From the NCBI RefSeq assembly GCF_000006565.2, contig NW_017383917.1, positions 1-15,749 of the forward strand: a stretch of DNA of 15,749 nucleotides, read 5' to 3'. Below the pieces are notes generated by a model, which was given only the letters and a program-made list of their open reading frames with translations, searched no databases and had not been told where the DNA came from. Shown here one piece after another: positions 1 to 10,258 of this stretch (the first letter of the stretch is position 1; every line of letters starts with the position of its first letter). This DNA comes from Toxoplasma gondii ME49. Taxonomy: Eukaryota; Apicomplexa; Conoidasida; Eucoccidiorida; Sarcocystidae. The translations under genes were made by a program, and so were the position numbers.

Positions 1-3000
1 TGAATGTACGAAGACGTCCTGAATAATCACCGATTGTCTTATCATGGTGAGAAAACCCTTATCTGAGTTTAAAAATATTGGAGCCAGCTCAGACGAGGTC
101 GCATTCTGACGTTTGTCAGTAAGACAGATTACCATTCCACTACCATGTCGAATAAAGATAACAGCTTCGTTTACCACAAAATCAACTCTCGTCAACGTGG
201 AGTAGCCGTCACGATAATGAGCGCCTGAACCTATGTGCTGCTAAAACATGCGCACCGTCTTGCCGGCTTACTTCATTGAGTGGTCACCGCTTCGCAGAAG
301 ACAGGTGCCGCCGCGAGGGTCAACAAAACGGCATAACGATCTTACGATTCTACCAGTCCCCTGCAGCAGGAAGTGGTGCTTCAGTAGCTAGCGCTTAGTC
401 AGCGAAAGGTGAATTTCATTGTTGAATCAAAATTGGCTTCCGAAATGTTCGTCATCAGTAAGTACGCTGTAGGGGCGTACACCACAAGATCCAACAGACA
501 CAAGTCGTCTGAAAACCGGCCGGCATCAGGAAGTGGCTGGATGTGTCAACAAAACTGACACAAACTAGTCTTGTATGCTTCTCGCATCAACTGGAATATG
601 CAAGTTCGATCAAGTCCAGAAGAAAAGCTAGCGGGAGGTCATTTGGTCTTCTCTACTGCAACAATGCTAATTAGTACTGCGACGTCGCCCACCTCCACAC
701 GCGACGTCTTGTGAAGAGTGATGACACGGATGGTTGATTTATCGACGGCTAGTTAAATCATGCCACTGGCCTCTTGACCCACAGCTGCATAGTCGCCAGC
801 ATATAGAAACCAAAATTGATACCCTTCCGCTCTGACACAAGTCGAAGGGCACCAGCGAACTGTGGACCCGTAACAACGCTCAGTTGGTTCCGATGTAGAT
901 AGTACCTTCCAGGATACGGCGAAATAAACAAATACACTCGCAAATGGAAGGCGACGCAAGGCAAATAGATACCCCTCTGCGCGTCACCAATCAGGTCCGG
1001 AAGTGACACAGCTGTTAACCAGCGCCCCCGTTCCCTCTCAACGCGAACAATCGTCCCGATCACGTACCGCCAAAAGCTGCGTTTCGCCAGCGACAGCAGG
1101 AAATGTTCAGACCCGCACAGATATCATACTGTCGATAGTTTTCTTGATCCCTCTTAGCGTTTATCTGATCGTTTTGTTATGTGATACGTTTGACACCTGT
1201 GGTATGAAGTTGGGATGGATTTGAAGATCCGAATGAGGCAGACGGTACGACGAGAGGCAGAACTACAACACTGCTCTTCAACTCACAGTTCGAGCACTAT
1301 CTTTCGCATTGTCTTGGAGAAATACAGGACCGCTCTCGTGTGTGGGAGGGCCACAAACCGGGCTGAGTTCTAAGTACACTGACTGCGTGCCTTTCTCTAC
1401 AGTAACACTTCCGCCTGGTGAAACCCCTATATTGCTCACACATGACGAAAAAGTGGTTATCCGTACATCCCGTGGCTTCTGAGTTTTTCCTCCCCTCTCG
1501 GGCTCCCATATTCATGTGTGCGCGTTCGCACTAGCGATGCATCGCCTAAACGAGGTAGAACCGTGCTGTGGTAGCAACGCAAACAAGTACGCTTCGACAC
1601 CGATCCGTGCAGCCAAGACAGCGATGTGCGAAAGCGTCACTTACAGAGGCGTCATCTGCCTTGCAAGCGGTCGAGTTGCTACTCCGGCAGTCAGCGTGCA
1701 CCTCGCACATCAGACCAAAGTGGCCCCTAGCGCCGTTGTCTGGCTTCACATTATATGTGGCAATTCTGAGTACCTGCCGGTTGGACACTGTTGTGTTTCC
1801 TCAATCACGACGTAGCCCACGCACGTTCTGTATCCGGAGTTCCCTCCGCCTAAACTGACTAAGGCAGCTTGTGCACTCTGGCATAGCATGTCGGTTCCTC
1901 ACAACTCCGACTATGAGTGCCTGTTACACTCTTGAACGGATTGAGGCATTTCTCACTCCCCTGCTGCGAGACAGGTGGAATCAAATATACACGCTTTAGG
2001 CACCGATGCAATGGTCGGTGATACATCTCGTGATGGCTGCAGATCTGTGCGGGTTTAGGACAGCCACATTATGCCAATTGATAAAGCGTCCATCCATTAT
2101 CGAAATCTCGTAGCACTGCAGTGCCGTCAATTACTTCCTGAGAGTTAATTGCCCAAATGGTTTGCGAAGTATCGTTTAGGCATATCATGTTTATTCCCAG
2201 TATCAGGTCCATGTTTCTGGTCGCCACTGAGCACCGCCCTTATGGCATTAAAGATCCATGCCAGGCGAACAACGAGCGCCGATTAAATGCACCACGTGCT
2301 GCCGTCGGTCCTGAGTTGGTTACGCAGTCGATTTACAGAGGAGTTCTAACATATAGATGTGTCTCACCATCATAAATACTTTGTGCCTACTTCCTTGAGC
2401 GGTGTTAAAAGTTCGAAGGTGTACATGGCAACCTTTAAACCTTCCTTTTCGTGGAAGCCGATCTTCTCGACTGGAACAGGTATAAAAAAAGCACAGGCAC
2501 CCTACGTAGGAAATCGACACCCCCACTCGAGTGTGTGGCATAACAATGCCATTCGCTGAAGTGGCTACCAACGGGCAATTCATTTGTGAATAGAGAACTG
2601 GAAGATTAATTATACGCGCATGTTTCAGGTTGGCCATGACTATTCAAGAGAGGTTTTCCGTTACAACGCGGGAATTCAGCCCTTACGCAGCAGCCACCAA
2701 GGGCGTAGTAGCACTGTATTGAGTACGAGTGAATCTTGCATGTGCGTGCGACGATGACGCGAGTGCGGGAGAGCAAAGCTCTACCATGGGGGACAAAACA
2801 AAGCATCGACTCGTCTATTTCCCACAGTGCTCAGGAGTGACCTTGCACATGAAGTTACCCATGTATCGCTTCGATCCAAAAGTACCATCACGACACCCTG
2901 GAGCGAAGATCCACCATAAAAGATGACAACGTCGTTCCAGAGAATCCTTTAGTCAAATAAAGCTGGTTGAGACTGTATTGCGGTTTCTGTGCACTTTAGC

Positions 3001-3200
3001 AGTTAAGGTATTCGTCACGGACGCAAATCTAGTTCGACGCGTTTTTTCATCCAAGGACGTCACATGCAACCTCCTGCTACTTCAGTCGGCGATGGGAACA
3101 TATCTCAGAATACGCGAAACCGGAAACGATAATTAGGTTCTTAGAGTTGTGCATCCTGTGTGCCTCTGCGAGAGTCCACTACAAATGCCGACCCTACTCA
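1..3200. other. No recognisable feature
   Basis: Balanced composition. Frames are all about 100 codons or less and overlap on both strands, with no signal peptide, domain motif, repeat or convincing splice-site pair. A GTAAGT donor on the - strand near 1646 has no partner that I could find. Most likely intergenic or intronic. Confidence 0.5.
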
Positions 3201-3424
3201 GTGGCACTCTTTGAAATCTCCAGTGGACCCCGCTTGCTGCTGAGCTAAGGCCCTGCCATCACGTAAAATTCCTTTAAGACAGCAGGTCCACCTAACGCAT
3301 TACCTGTGATGGTGCACCTTTAACATTCCCATCCACTGCCACTGTCTCACACCACAAAATAGCAGTCCACGGCAAAGACGATTCGCAACTCAAAAACAAC
3401 TTGCTTACCATAGCGGTGGGGACA

Positions 3425-4070
3425 CAAGGACCCGCGCCACCTGTGGCAGCTCACAACCACATTCCAAAAAGTACTGACACGGAGCTCACGGCCGTTCTCA
3501 AAGCAAGCATAATATCATGCCCCCCCCCGCACGCACCGACCCGACCATCAACGTGTCTCCTACCTTCCAACTCCACTCTCACCAGCCCTCTTCCGGCTAT
3601 CGCTCGCGTGAGTCCATTCACTCACCCAACAGACAAAAGCAACGCATAAACAACGGGGATTCTCACCTTCTGTGCCTGTAAATAGTCATATTCCAGCGGT
3701 GCTCTGATATGGACCTATGGCTTCCGCAAACAATATGTTACCTCATATTTCCCTGACCGAAACTATCCGACCACATACGTTCGCCTTCCTTCCTAGTCCA
3801 CCTTCACCAACAGTCTCACGCAGCACCCTTCAGGCACTCGCTCAGCCGCATATGGCACTCCAAACAACACACGAAACCAAATGAAAGGCAAACCGATCCT
3901 CACCTTCTGTGGCTGTCCACAACCTTATTCCAACGGTGTTCTGACATGGAACCCACAGCAGTCCACAAACCAGGTGTCATACCAAGACTGCCCGTGCAAG
4001 CACATGCAATTACCATTGCCCCTCCCTTCTCACAGGAATTCTTCACGGTTCCGGACTTGCACGGTTGGGA
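3425..4070. repeat. Degenerate tandem repeat, period about 235 bp, about three units
   Basis: Two segments 237 bp apart are clearly related: from 3662 and from 3899 both read CTCACCTTCTGTG, then share TATTCCA, CGGTG, TCTGA and ATGGA at matching positions, roughly 70% identical over 60 bases. A third, weaker copy lies about 230 bp earlier (TGTGGC at 3442, then CACAACC, ATTCCAA and CTGACA). No convincing fourth unit follows near 4140. The block is strongly strand-asymmetric: for 3721-3960 I count 87 C against 34 G, and 28 C against 6 G for 3541-3600. A run of nine C lies at 3520-3528. This looks like a short, ageing satellite or a locally amplified non-coding segment. Unit boundaries are approximate and I do not recognise the family. 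Confidence 0.6.
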
Positions 4071-4099
4071 CCATGCGAGAATGATATTTAGAAGGATTG

Positions 4100-6600
4100 A
4101 TACGGAAACCAACGTCGACTGGCTACTGCTGTGTGTCAGCTAATAGCGACACACTGCAGGCACGGCCTCGCACCACACCTCGATGCAGGTTCTATCACCG
4201 TGGCTTGCCCCATACACTGGTTTCTCTGGGGCAGTCGGAGCTCAATCGAGATACTGGGAGTAGCGCGGACGCCGGCGACAGAAAAATATATACTGCTGCA
4301 GTACCCTTTTCCGATGCCGTCAACCCACGGCGAGTTCGTAAACACCACCAAACTCAATTGCAGGGACTGGAAAACCAAAATGACGATTTCCTGTATTTCT
4401 ATATCCAGGTTCGTTTTTCTCTGCGGATGCGTTTGCACACGTAGTGGAGGCTTGAAGAACAATCGGTGAGCTTTCAGGGTTTAGGCATGTAATGCAGGAC
4501 CATGGTCGGGAGTCATCGGATGGAGTGGCGCGGTCATGGTGGACTGTCGACCCTACATGTGAGCCTGTTGTCACCCTCTCTGAAACAAAAGCTAAGTGAC
4601 CTGTCGTTGTTGTTCATTTTGGCATGTGCATATTCTGTTAACGGCAGTAGAGCAGCCTTAGTCACCGTGTGGACGCTACCACACAGCTACCGTTAATCAA
4701 CAATCGTTGAAACCGTGCAGATTTAGTGGTCACTCTTGGGGCAGACCGAGGGACCAGGCGCTAGAGATGTTATGAGTCCACCATACGGGGAAACACTTAT
4801 ATTTTGCCCCCGCAGCCGTCGTTCCCGCTGTTCCGATCGGGCACGTTTCATGCACATCATGGTTCTGCGCCTGTATCTGCACTCGAGGTCCGTTTGGTAG
4901 GATAAGCCAACTAATTCTGAATCCAGCGGCTCGCTCCATACGCGGGCATTTTATGTTTAACGTGGTGCTTGCCCCGCGTGTGTGAAGGACTCTGTACTTC
5001 AGGCTATCGCTTTAAAATTTTGACTTGACCATTATTGGTCACAGGCACGCCCTATTATTTTTGCCTCACCCTTATCCCAATACGCATCTTGATAGAACCC
5101 TACTCGGGCAACGACAAGATGCAACGTTGAAACGAGTTATCACGCCTCCGAGACAACTAGAAATCAAATGCTTACAGGCTGTAAAAGGGGATACCCCTAA
5201 AGCACCCCAACGAATGCCAATGCAACAAGGATTCGAGTGAAGGTTCTTACCTAGACTGCAAACCCATCTCTCCAACTGTGAGGAGTCGTCCGACACTGCT
5301 GACCGCGTTATCAGTCATTTTGCATATCGCTCCTCCACCAGCCTGTCGTCTCCAGAACGCGGGAACACTGCACCACAAGATTGTCGAACTCTGAACGGGC
5401 TCCCATCCAAGCACGCGTGCACACCCGCCCGCTTGCTCATTCTATGTTATATCTTCAGCCCCCATGTCACGTGCGCTCGTGAGTCGGCAACGCTTGCACA
5501 ACAGATTCATATTCGCGTGGTCGTCCCGTTGTGTCTGGGGGAGGGCTTCCATAAATATGCCAGTGCAGATCGCCAACAAACAGATGTAATGAGACATGCG
5601 TTACGTGGAGACTCCCTATCCGTGACTGCAAAGCTCCCGCAATGCATCTTAACATCGCGATGGAATTGCCCTTTGAGAAGGGGATGGCCGGAGACACTTT
5701 TCACTTGGCCTGTGTTTCTCCCCACTTCCTTTCACCCTCACAACCAACCTTCACACTCTTACCACTAAAGGCGATTTTCTATCCGTATCTCCCAGAACCT
5801 TGGCGGACTGCCAAGGTAGATCATAGGCCAAATGCACTTACCTGAGGCACCTATGGAATGCACAGACTCACCTGAATTACTCGAAGTCTTGCACGTTCAT
5901 ATCACCGTGCAGCATATTTTACAGAAGAGGGAATTCTTTCTTATGACGCGTCTCAAGTGCTTGGGCACAGAACTCGCAGCGGTTGATACGTCTGGGCGCT
6001 CTCGCGATAAGCACTTCTTTGCCTAACACTCTCGAAAAGCTAGACTCAGTCCTCTTTGTGTTGACACGCTGCATCGTACCCTGTCAACAGTTCCGTCTCT
6101 ACGGTGATAGGAGTCTCACGCAACGTCGTGGCGCATGAGGGCGTACCATAGGGGCGACCGGTGAAGCTGGATAGCGCTGACGGCTGAAAGGGTGTTTCCT
6201 ATCGCTGCTTGGAGTGGACGCAACTCATCTCAGTTCGCTTCTCGTGATACTCGACGATCCTTTTCAGGAGCCATCTCACCAACCTCATCATGAGGGATGG
6301 GTTCCACGATGTACACGAAACCCGGAAAAATACTCACTCTCCTAAGCTGCACAAAAACAGGCATTTTTGGACACACCCTCTCACGCGTCATTTAACTCAC
6401 GTTGTCGCCTCTGAACAGCATCATCTACTGGCACGCAGCAGTCTCCTAAATGCATAGCTTCTATCAGCCGTGCAGAATTATGTGCACGGATCCTGCTGCG
6501 CTTTTTCCAGCTGTATGATCCACCGACACATTCGCAGTGATTGGCACTTCTCAGAAGTCAACCGCACATCAACAACGAGCAAAAACCGCCTAACCCCACC
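4100..6600. other. No supported gene
   Basis: Overlapping frames of 108-115 codons occur at 4097-4469 on both strands and one of 111 codons at 5433-5768, all within chance expectation. Isolated splice-like signals are present: a - strand acceptor GCTTTTGTTTCAG near 4577 and - strand GTGAGT donors near 6338 and 6395. They could not be joined into an exon. The start of this stretch borders the tandem repeat. Confidence 0.4.
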
Positions 6601-6637
6601 GTTGCATCACCATCAAGACTCTGTGTTGTATTTTCAG

Positions 6638-6897
6638 AGTCCGAGCGCTTTTGGGGCGGACGTCAGACGGCTCAGCCGACGAGAGGATCTGCACCGACAT
6701 TTGCAGTCGACGCCATCAGCTCCATTCTCAGGGTTTATTCGGCGTACATCTCAGACGTGTGCACGGATTCCTTTCGGTACGCGCCGGACAATATTCGTCC
6801 TCTGGAAAAGATTCACTGCTTGTGGCGCCCACTGTCAAAGACACTTGCACATTCCCTTGGGTGGTCACTCGAGTCTGCTCTGGTCGTGGGAGAATAA
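6638..6897 (+). CDS. Candidate + strand exon or remnant beside the NUMT
   Basis: A good acceptor, GTTGTATTTTCAG, ends at 6637. The following frame gives SERFWGGRQTAQPTRGSAP, then AVDAISSILRVYSAYISDVC and more protein-like sequence to TAA at 6895-6897. A second + frame is open from 6470 to 7069 (199 codons, the longest in the window) and reads LRRLQEVYQQSQTNFARKLS near its end. It runs into the edge of the cytochrome b fragment. The two frames look like parts of one broken coding region, or chance. No homologue is recognised, and no donor was identified. Confidence 0.22.
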
Positions 6898-7034
6898 ATG
6901 GTTACGTCGGAGCATCACCAGAGCGTTAAGGCGTCTCCAGGAAGTCTACCAACAAAGCCAAACGAATTTCGCCCGAAAATTAAGCATCTGGTACACGGTG
7001 CTCGAAGATGTATCTGGCAGGGCTCTATCACCAG

Positions 7035-7160
7035 ACCGTCGAAGCGAAGTGCGTTACTTATCTAGTTAGAGAAGTAGCAGCAGGATGGGAATTTAAAACG
7101 TCGCATGCTCCAACAGCCTCTTTCGTATTCGTGTGCATGTTCGTTCACGTGACTCGAATT
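7035..7160 (+). pseudogene. cob: Mitochondrial cytochrome b fragment inserted in nuclear DNA (NUMT)
   Basis: The + frame whose codons begin at 7062 reads LVREVAAGWEF, followed by a stretch with the pattern HA.TASFVF.C...H.TR. This is the apicomplexan cytochrome b segment around the first haem-ligand helix of the complex III subunit, and the coccidian form (REVAAGWEF) rather than the Plasmodium form. By memory-based comparison about 23 of 32 residues agree. The differences are partly conservative (L/V, I/M, I/V, M/V in the hydrophobic helix). Upstream, a weaker match around EA.C suggests the homology begins near 7035 with a small deletion. After the TR pair near 7155 the similarity stops. Only about 40 of roughly 360 codons are present, there is no start codon of its own, and the flanks are not mitochondrial. 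It is therefore a gene fragment, not a working cob gene. Coccidian nuclear genomes are known to carry many such inserts. The family identification is firm; the exact ends are estimates. Confidence 0.88.
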
Positions 7161-7636
7161 CTCAGTAGGTTTCATACTCAGAGGCTGATCAGCTAGTGAC
7201 ACTGTACCAACGCCTTGTAAACGTGGTCTGAATCTCTCACGGCAGAAGGCTCTGCCTTCGTCATATACGTCTGGGCCACAGACATTTACGGCTACCGACC
7301 TTTCCGCATTTCCCGCTTACTGTCATCAGATACTGCAATATAACGCATGAAAGGATCCCCGAGTCGCACATTCTTCGGTAGCTCCTGCAGTTGTCTAGAC
7401 CGGAAACGAGAGTTGATCCTGTGTGGAATGACGCACGAGTGCTGTAGAAATGGGCTATCCCGTGATTGCACACCCAGAGAGACGAGGCACGTGTAGGAGC
7501 TCAGCGGACAAACTGTTTCTGTTGATTCACGCTGACCGTTCGAAATGTAGATAAGGTGCGAAAGACTCGCTTGTGTGAGAACCGCAGGTGAGTGCGACGA
7601 CTCGCAAGTCTCTGCAGAAACGGACGAATGCTTCCT

Positions 7637-7983
7637 TTAACTCTGAACGATGTGCTCACTAAGGTTCTCCAATTTGCAATGCAAACTCACGAGCGCAATA
7701 CCAATGACAATGGTTGCTAGTCCAGCAACCACCTGCACATGGCAGAACAGCACAGTCAGCGCCAGGGTTGGTAGCGCGCTCCTCAGTGGAATTTCTGCGC
7801 GCATCACACCATAGGAAAGGTCTGCCAGGTCTTCTTCTTGTCGTAAAGTGAATGTCGGACTCAAGTATGCAACATCCACCCGTGGGACCACTCTCGTATA
7901 AGCCTGTGCATGAGGTAACGTGCATAATCTCCGGTCACGCACAGGTCTCCCACCAAAGTTGCCGATCCATGACACCGCCCCTT
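7637..7983 (-). CDS. Candidate last exon with a C-terminal membrane segment
   Basis: From the CTGCAG acceptor at 7989-7984 a frame of about 114 codons runs to TAA at 7637-7639. The first two thirds are soluble (RQEEDLADLSYG in the middle). The last third is a long hydrophobic stretch, ALPTLALTVLFC followed by VVAGLATIVIGIALVSL, enough for one membrane helix, and then a 14-residue polar tail ending HIVQS. That is the layout of a tail-anchored or type I membrane protein. A GTGAGT donor inside the helix (near 7692) offers another ending. A second - frame (7861-8157) overlaps and is also open. The membrane segment is clear if the frame is used; that it belongs to the gene beginning at 13164 is only inference. 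Confidence 0.35.
7711..7731. repeat. Perfect 8-bp hairpin, 5-nt loop
   Basis: TGGTTGCT and AGCAACCA pair exactly around AGTCC. It lies inside the hydrophobic segment of the candidate exon 7637-7983, so it may simply be a coincidence of codon choice. Confidence 0.35.
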
Positions 7984-8112
7984 CTGCAGCACAGACCTTA
8001 GCTTGTAATCACGAAGCCACCCGAACGCCCGTGTTTGAATTCCGTATCCGGAGAGAAAAGTAGGCGCATCACAACACATCAGAGAATCCGACATATTCAT
8101 GGAAGTGCTCAC

Positions 8113-8218
8113 GAGCTTCTGCTGTTCATACACACGGAATCCGAATATGAAGGGCATTCAGACACTTCATGGAGGGCGTTTGCACCAGGAATGAAGGTCA
8201 ACACGAAAATTTGTGTAG
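8113..8218 (-). CDS. Candidate exon with a strong acceptor and a GTGAGC donor
   Basis: The acceptor CCTTTTTTCGCTGTTCAG is one of the best pyrimidine tracts in the window, and GTGAGC follows base 8113. Of the three frames only one is open across all 106 nt: two bases, 34 codons (TQIFVLTFIPGANALHEVSE, then CPSYSDSVCMNSRS), and two bases. The next exon therefore needs one leading base. The CTGCAG acceptor before 7983 fits badly (a stop in that phase), and AAGCTAAG before about 7996 keeps a different frame open for some 40 codons. The exon itself is credible; its neighbours are not resolved. Confidence 0.33.
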
Positions 8219-8312
8219 CTGAACAGCGAAAAAAGGTCCGGGACGAGAAGAGTGGTGAATAACTCTTGCTATCTGCGGCTGTGAGCACTGTCGCGCACAC
8301 GAACCAGAAACG

Positions 8313-8319
8313 TGCATGC
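8313..8319. promoter_or_regulatory. TGCATGC motif (possible ApiAP2 site)
   Basis: TGCATGC occurs here and again at 11132-11138 and 13654-13660. The motif is a known binding core of ApiAP2 factors in apicomplexans. The copy at 13654 is about 490 bp upstream of the - strand signal-peptide start, a reasonable promoter distance; the others fall among candidate exons. About one copy per strand is expected by chance. Confidence 0.2.
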
Positions 8320-9425
8320 ACACAGCAATAACAAAACTTGCACATGTGGGCCGTTTTGAAAAGTGTTTTTGTGTGGTCAAATTGTAACCGAAATACTATC
8401 TCTACGTCGACTGAAGCCTGTGAAGTCTCCCTTTGTCTTCGTGTGAGCCGTCCAGTTTTCATATAACGGCAATAATGCTGCGTCACTTCTTAGCGGCATC
8501 ACCAGATTACGGCAATGTCTTCTTGTGTCTGTTTCCGTCCAGGATAGAATCAGTGGTCTACAAGCATATTGAAAACACGCCATATCCATAAGGATGCTTC
8601 CTTTTTTTTCTGTCAAGACTGGGCGCCCTGATAAACCCTCATGTAGTGTTTCACTACGAGGCGACGCCAGTTCCTCTGTCATGGAATCGATGTTGGACCA
8701 CACTCTGTTGGACAAACTCATGCACTCCCGCAGAGTCCTTCTGTCACGCGGTTCTCAGGCGAACTTAAGTCATCAAGTGCCACAGGAGGCATGTGTCAGC
8801 ACTCACCATCATTGGATCATTTTGATTGATAGCCTGCACGCAAACAAAAACGTCTCTCAGTTCTGAGGAAGTTTTGAGCTTGAACATGCTGCCCATCAGT
8901 TCCGGGGACTGGCAGACGCTCGGGAAACTGGGCACACGCCTCTACCTATGCTCGTTTGCGCCTTAACACGGATTTAGGCGTTGTCTACGGGACCGCGCAT
9001 TGCGGCAAGTAGCGGAGGGGTTGCTGTCGTCCGCCTAAACCAGGCGACTTACCCCGATGCGACATCATGAACGGACACAACAAAGACTTATCAATTGGCA
9101 TATAGTACAACTCAATTAACCGACCATACGTCCTCCTCGGGGACGAAGCCAGTGTGAGACAGCATTTGATAAAGACACCATCGCTGACGCCTGAGACAAT
9201 CTTATGTCCCTAAGAAATCTGATATCTCGGCAGAAAAAAGCGAGAGGAGACCTCTGCAGGCGACAAAGCCTGGGCAAAAAACGGCTCTGTCCTCTGGAAC
9301 CCAGTCCACCCAGTCCATATGAGCTAACCGCGTGATTCTCACCGACACGCGAGAACCAGTTAAGACAGCACTAGAAACGCGCACAGCAATCAGGCAGTGC
9401 TTGTAGAATCTCCCAGACTGCATCA

Positions 9426-9581
9426 ATCACATCGTTCCCGAAAAACAAGCAGCGCTTGAAAGCACCGTCGAGGCAGTACAGTACGAATGTTGTCGCCCCC
9501 GTCCAGTTCCCGGCACCTCACTTTCACATGGTAGTCGTTCTCTCTCGTAGGCCGAACCAGCACTCTATGAATACGAAACAG
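9426..9581 (-). CDS. Candidate exon after a strong TTTTTGTTTAG acceptor
   Basis: After the acceptor CCACTTTTTGTTTAG, 52 codons are open to TGA at 9423-9425. They include VLVRPTRENDYHVKVRCREL, then DGGDNIRTVLPRRCFQALLV. The mix of charged and hydrophobic residues looks like a folded protein, but I recognise no family. A possible donor, AAA|GTGAGG, lies inside, after the YHVK segment. Otherwise the TGA would be the end of the gene. In a neighbouring frame (codons from about 9448) there is another protein-like stretch with DVIDAVWEILQALP, which could mean a small frameshift in a decaying gene. Confidence 0.3.
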
Positions 9582-9718
9582 CTAAACAAAAAGTGGTACG
9601 CAGCTTAATATCTTCCAGTGGCATGCACAGCAGTTCAATCAGTAAGCGCGGCCCCTTATATCGTTCAAACGTCTGCTGAGAGACGATACGCCTCGCCACC
9701 GCAGAAAGAGTACTCACG

Positions 9719-9771
9719 AGCACGTCGGTTCTTTTCTCTAGTCTGAGAGCCTGAGGACGCTCACAACACAT
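9719..9771 (-). CDS. Candidate short exon with a GTGAGT donor
   Basis: The frame containing MCCERPQALRLEKRTDVL ends on a codon boundary next to a GTGAGT donor (GT at 9717-9716; the boundary is 9718 or 9719, depending on the exact base count). The matching acceptor is CCACTTTTTGTTTAG before 9581, giving an intron of about 136 nt and keeping the frame. The exon start is unknown: the frame is open back to a TGA about 20 codons upstream of the donor side, and the ATG at 9771 may be internal. The unspliced frame also continues to 9565 without a stop, so retention or a non-spliced reading is possible. Confidence 0.28.
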
Positions 9772-9868
9772 GAATAGTGCAGTGATAGTTCACGCACAAG
9801 GAGGATGTAACTACCTTGGGGGAGTTGCCGAGTATACAACAAAATGTAAACTACAGTCACGAATCCTA

Positions 9869-10258
9869 CCATGTCGTCCGCAGCAGCGACATATCTCTCT
9901 TCATCTCTGGCAGCGAAGATTCGTTCGGTTCCGACCCGTAAAGCAGCTTTGTGTTATGTGCGTCCACGACTTTCTGCAGTGATGTTGCCGGAACAATGTG
10001 CGCAGCATTAAAATGAATGCTGAGGCTCGTTGTTTGTGCTCGTTCAGTGACTGGTGGAAAGACTAGCATTCCACCGAACGAACACCTTAGCACGTGGTTG
10101 TCATCCATTTTTCAGGCAATGGCCGCTGCGATCGAACTCGCTGGCACCACATGGAAACACTCAAGGCCGCCGCAGAAGCCGAGCTGGTCACCCAGGTATG
10201 CTAACGACGCTCCACGAGGCCGATAGCACCTTGTCTCCCAAAAGGCTGAAACCAGCTC
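9869..10258 (-). CDS. Candidate coding frame interrupted by a single TGA
   Basis: One - frame runs from just after a TAA (10259-10261) to a TAG at 9866-9868 and is broken only by TGA at 10112-10114. An acceptor-like GCTGGTTTCAG lies near 10248. The upstream half includes GASLAYLGDQLGFCGGLECF and the downstream half includes FGGMLVFPPVTERAQTTSLS and KVVDAHNTKLLYGSEPNESS; both read like protein. A possible donor GTAGGA follows. The TGA may be removed by splicing, although I see no good donor just upstream. It may also mark the end of one coding unit, with ATG at 10108 starting another in an AAAAATGG context, or be a mutation. A + strand candidate exon (10116-10195) overlaps with good splice sites, so the strand is not settled here. 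Confidence 0.28.
10116..10195 (+). CDS. Alternative candidate exon on the + strand
   Basis: The segment is bounded by CCATTTTTCAG as acceptor and CCCAG|GTATGC as donor, both good. The 80-nt insert has a frame with two leading bases and 26 codons, ending HMETLKAAAEAELVTQ on a codon boundary. No matching upstream or downstream + exon was found: the next plausible pieces need a 68-nt intron or meet stops. It lies directly antisense to a - strand candidate frame, so at most one of the two is likely to be real. Confidence 0.2.

Noticed and set aside
4097..4469. Overlapping + and - frames of 108-115 codons.
   Set aside because: All frames are of chance length, with no motifs, splice signals or start context to favour one.
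7576..7593. A consensus + donor CGCAG|GTGAGT.
   Set aside because: The frame leading to it opens just after a TGA without an acceptor, so no exon could be built.
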